Assembly: GCA_903889795.1 (NCBI GenBank)
Contig: CAISYW010000169.1
Span: forward strand, 1-5,279
DNA from: an uncultured Chlamydiae bacterium
GTDB lineage: Bacteria > Chlamydiota > Chlamydiia > Chlamydiales > SM23-39
DNA length: 5,279 nt
Reading direction: 5' to 3'
Shown: piece after piece, positions 4,363-5,279 of the stretch
How the letters are laid out: every line of letters begins with the position of its first letter
Numbering within the stretch: the first letter of the stretch is position 1
Made by a program: the position numbers and the translations under genes
Notes under the pieces: model-generated
Told to the model about the DNA's origin: nothing
Database searches by the model: none
What the model saw: only the letters and a program-made list of their open reading frames with translations

Positions 4363-5279
4363 ATGGCAAGCACGAAGGTGATCATTTTGGGCGGTGGTTT
4401 TGCCGGGCTGAACATCGCAAAAAGCCTTGGCAACACTCCGTTTGATGTCTGGTTAATCGACAAGACCAATCATCATCTCTTCCAACCGCTACTCTATGAA
4501 GTAGCCACAGCCGCTCTTTCCCCCGCAGACATCGCAGTTCCGATCCGCGAAATTTTAGCGCGTTATAAAAACATCAACGTTCTAATGGGTGAAATCGTTT
4601 CAATCGATAAAGATAAACGAATTGTCTCTCTCCGAAATGGAGAGTTTATCGGGTTCGATTATCTCATCATCGCACTCGGCTCACAGAGCTCGTATTACGG
4701 ACATGATGACTGGAAAGATTTCTCCTTAGGCTTAAAAAACCTGGACGACGCACTAAAAATTCGCGAACAAATTCTCCTTTCTTTTGAAAAGGCGGAGCGC
4801 TGCGACAACCGCTCAAAGGCCTCGGAACATCTCAATTTTGTGATCATCGGCGGCGGTCCAAAAGGCACGGAAATGGCAGGGGCGATTGCCGAAATTGCCG
4901 ATAAGACCATGATTCATAATTTTCGGCATATCGACCCCGCGCAAGCAAAAATCTTTCTCATTGAAAGACTGCCCCGGATTCTCTCTTCTTTTCCCGAACC
5001 GCTTTCTCGAAAAGCCCACGTCTATCTCGAAAAGCTCAATGTCCGCATCATGACTGAAGCGCAGGTATCTCAGATCAGTAAACAGGGAGTGCTGATCGAC
5101 AAAACATTCATCCCTAGCCAAAACGTATTCTGGCTAGCCGGCGATACAGCTTCGCCCATTCTTCAAACTCTCGGAGTACCTCTCGATCGACAGGGTCGCG
5201 TGATCGTCGATTCCGATCTTTCCATTTCCGGCCATCCTGAAATTTTTGTCATCGGAGATGCTGCCAGCGTGCAGGATCC
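4363..5279 (+). CDS. ndh: Type II NADH:quinone oxidoreductase (NDH-2), 3' truncated by window edge
   Basis: NDH-2 oxidises NADH and passes electrons to membrane quinone without pumping protons, as a peripheral protein on the cytoplasmic face. 305 codons are visible and the frame is still open at the edge; a full NDH-2 is about 400-450 aa. Seen in order: FAD dinucleotide motif LGGGFAGL (9-16) with Asp33 at the second strand end; the family-defining block HHLFQPLLYEVATAALSP (37-54); the linker YYGHDDWKDFSLGLKNLDDA; the NAD(P)H dinucleotide motif IIGGGPKGTEMAGAIAEIA (161-179) with Glu201 at the strand end; and the second FAD motif FVIGDAA near 295-301. Glu201 favours NADH over NADPH. Two departures from the family pattern I know: GGGPKGTE instead of GGGPTGVE, and AGDTASP (Asp261) instead of AGVxASP. 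The C-terminal membrane-anchoring part is beyond the window. The paralogous FAD oxidoreductases cannot be excluded, but the block at 37-54 is strongly NDH-2. Confidence 0.92.
   Translation, partial: MASTKVIILGGGFAGLNIAKSLGNTPFDVWLIDKTNHHLFQPLLYEVATAALSPADIAVPIREILARYKNINVLMGEIVSIDKDKRIVSLRNGEFIGFDYLIIALGSQSSYYGHDDWKDFSLGLKNLDDALKIREQILLSFEKAERCDNRSKASEHLNFVIIGGGPKGTEMAGAIAEIADKTMIHNFRHIDPAQAKIFLIERLPRILSSFPEPLSRKAHVYLEKLNVRIMTEAQVSQISKQGVLIDKTFIPSQNVFWLAGDTASPILQTLGVPLDRQGRVIVDSDLSISGHPEIFVIGDAASVQD

Noticed and set aside
4813..5121. Minus-strand open frame of 102 codons
   Set aside because: It is antisense inside the NDH-2 gene, whose frame has FAD and NAD motifs throughout.
5274..5279. Window ends exactly on a BamHI recognition site, suggesting a cloning junction
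   Set aside because: The same hexamer occurs intact inside the window (near 458, 2958 and 4025), and the NDH-2 frame continues normally into the edge, so this is most likely coincidence.

Overview
The window reads as a stretch of bacterial chromosome from a host-associated or environmental Gram-negative lineage. My best guess is an environmental Chlamydiae (Parachlamydia/Waddlia/Simkania-like). This rests on the combination of hprK-ptsH-ptsI with no sugar permease in view, a SUKH (SMI1/KNR4) protein beside it, a type II NADH dehydrogenase and an IS630-type transposase end. It is inference from gene content only; nothing in the sequence is diagnostic of a phylum.

Layout, left to right. Positions 3-131 (+) hold the last 42 codons of an IS630-family transposase whose body lies outside the window. 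Positions 132-259 are a gene-free gap between this end and the converging ptsI. Positions 260-4091 are a tight four-gene cluster on the minus strand, transcribed right to left: SUKH-domain gene (4091-3291), hprK (3282-2344), ptsH (2310-2035) and ptsI (2035-260). Gaps are 8 nt, 33 nt and a 1-nt TGATG overlap, so the four are probably one operon. Positions 4092-4362 are an AT-rich divergent intergenic region. From 4363 (+) a type II NADH:quinone oxidoreductase gene runs off the right edge.

How the genes work together. EI (PtsI) takes phosphate from PEP and passes it to His18 of HPr (PtsH). HprK phosphorylates or dephosphorylates HPr on Ser49, in a sequence context matching the Bacillus Ser46 site. 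All catalytic residues I could check are present, so this looks like an intact regulatory phosphorelay. No EIIA/B/C gene is visible, which suggests a signalling PTS or transport components encoded elsewhere. The SUKH gene at the head of the operon is the least understood member, and its stop codon overlaps the hprK ribosome binding site.

The most interesting non-coding signal is just upstream of the NADH dehydrogenase gene. A two-part inverted repeat (4291-4298/4353-4360 and 4301-4309/4336-4344) would bury the ribosome binding site in a long transcript. A promoter-like -10 sits inside its loop, and a second, better promoter-like pair lies upstream. This could be a two-promoter, RBS-masking switch for respiration, or a DNA operator. 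No CRISPR array, tRNA, rRNA or plainly new multi-gene system is visible.
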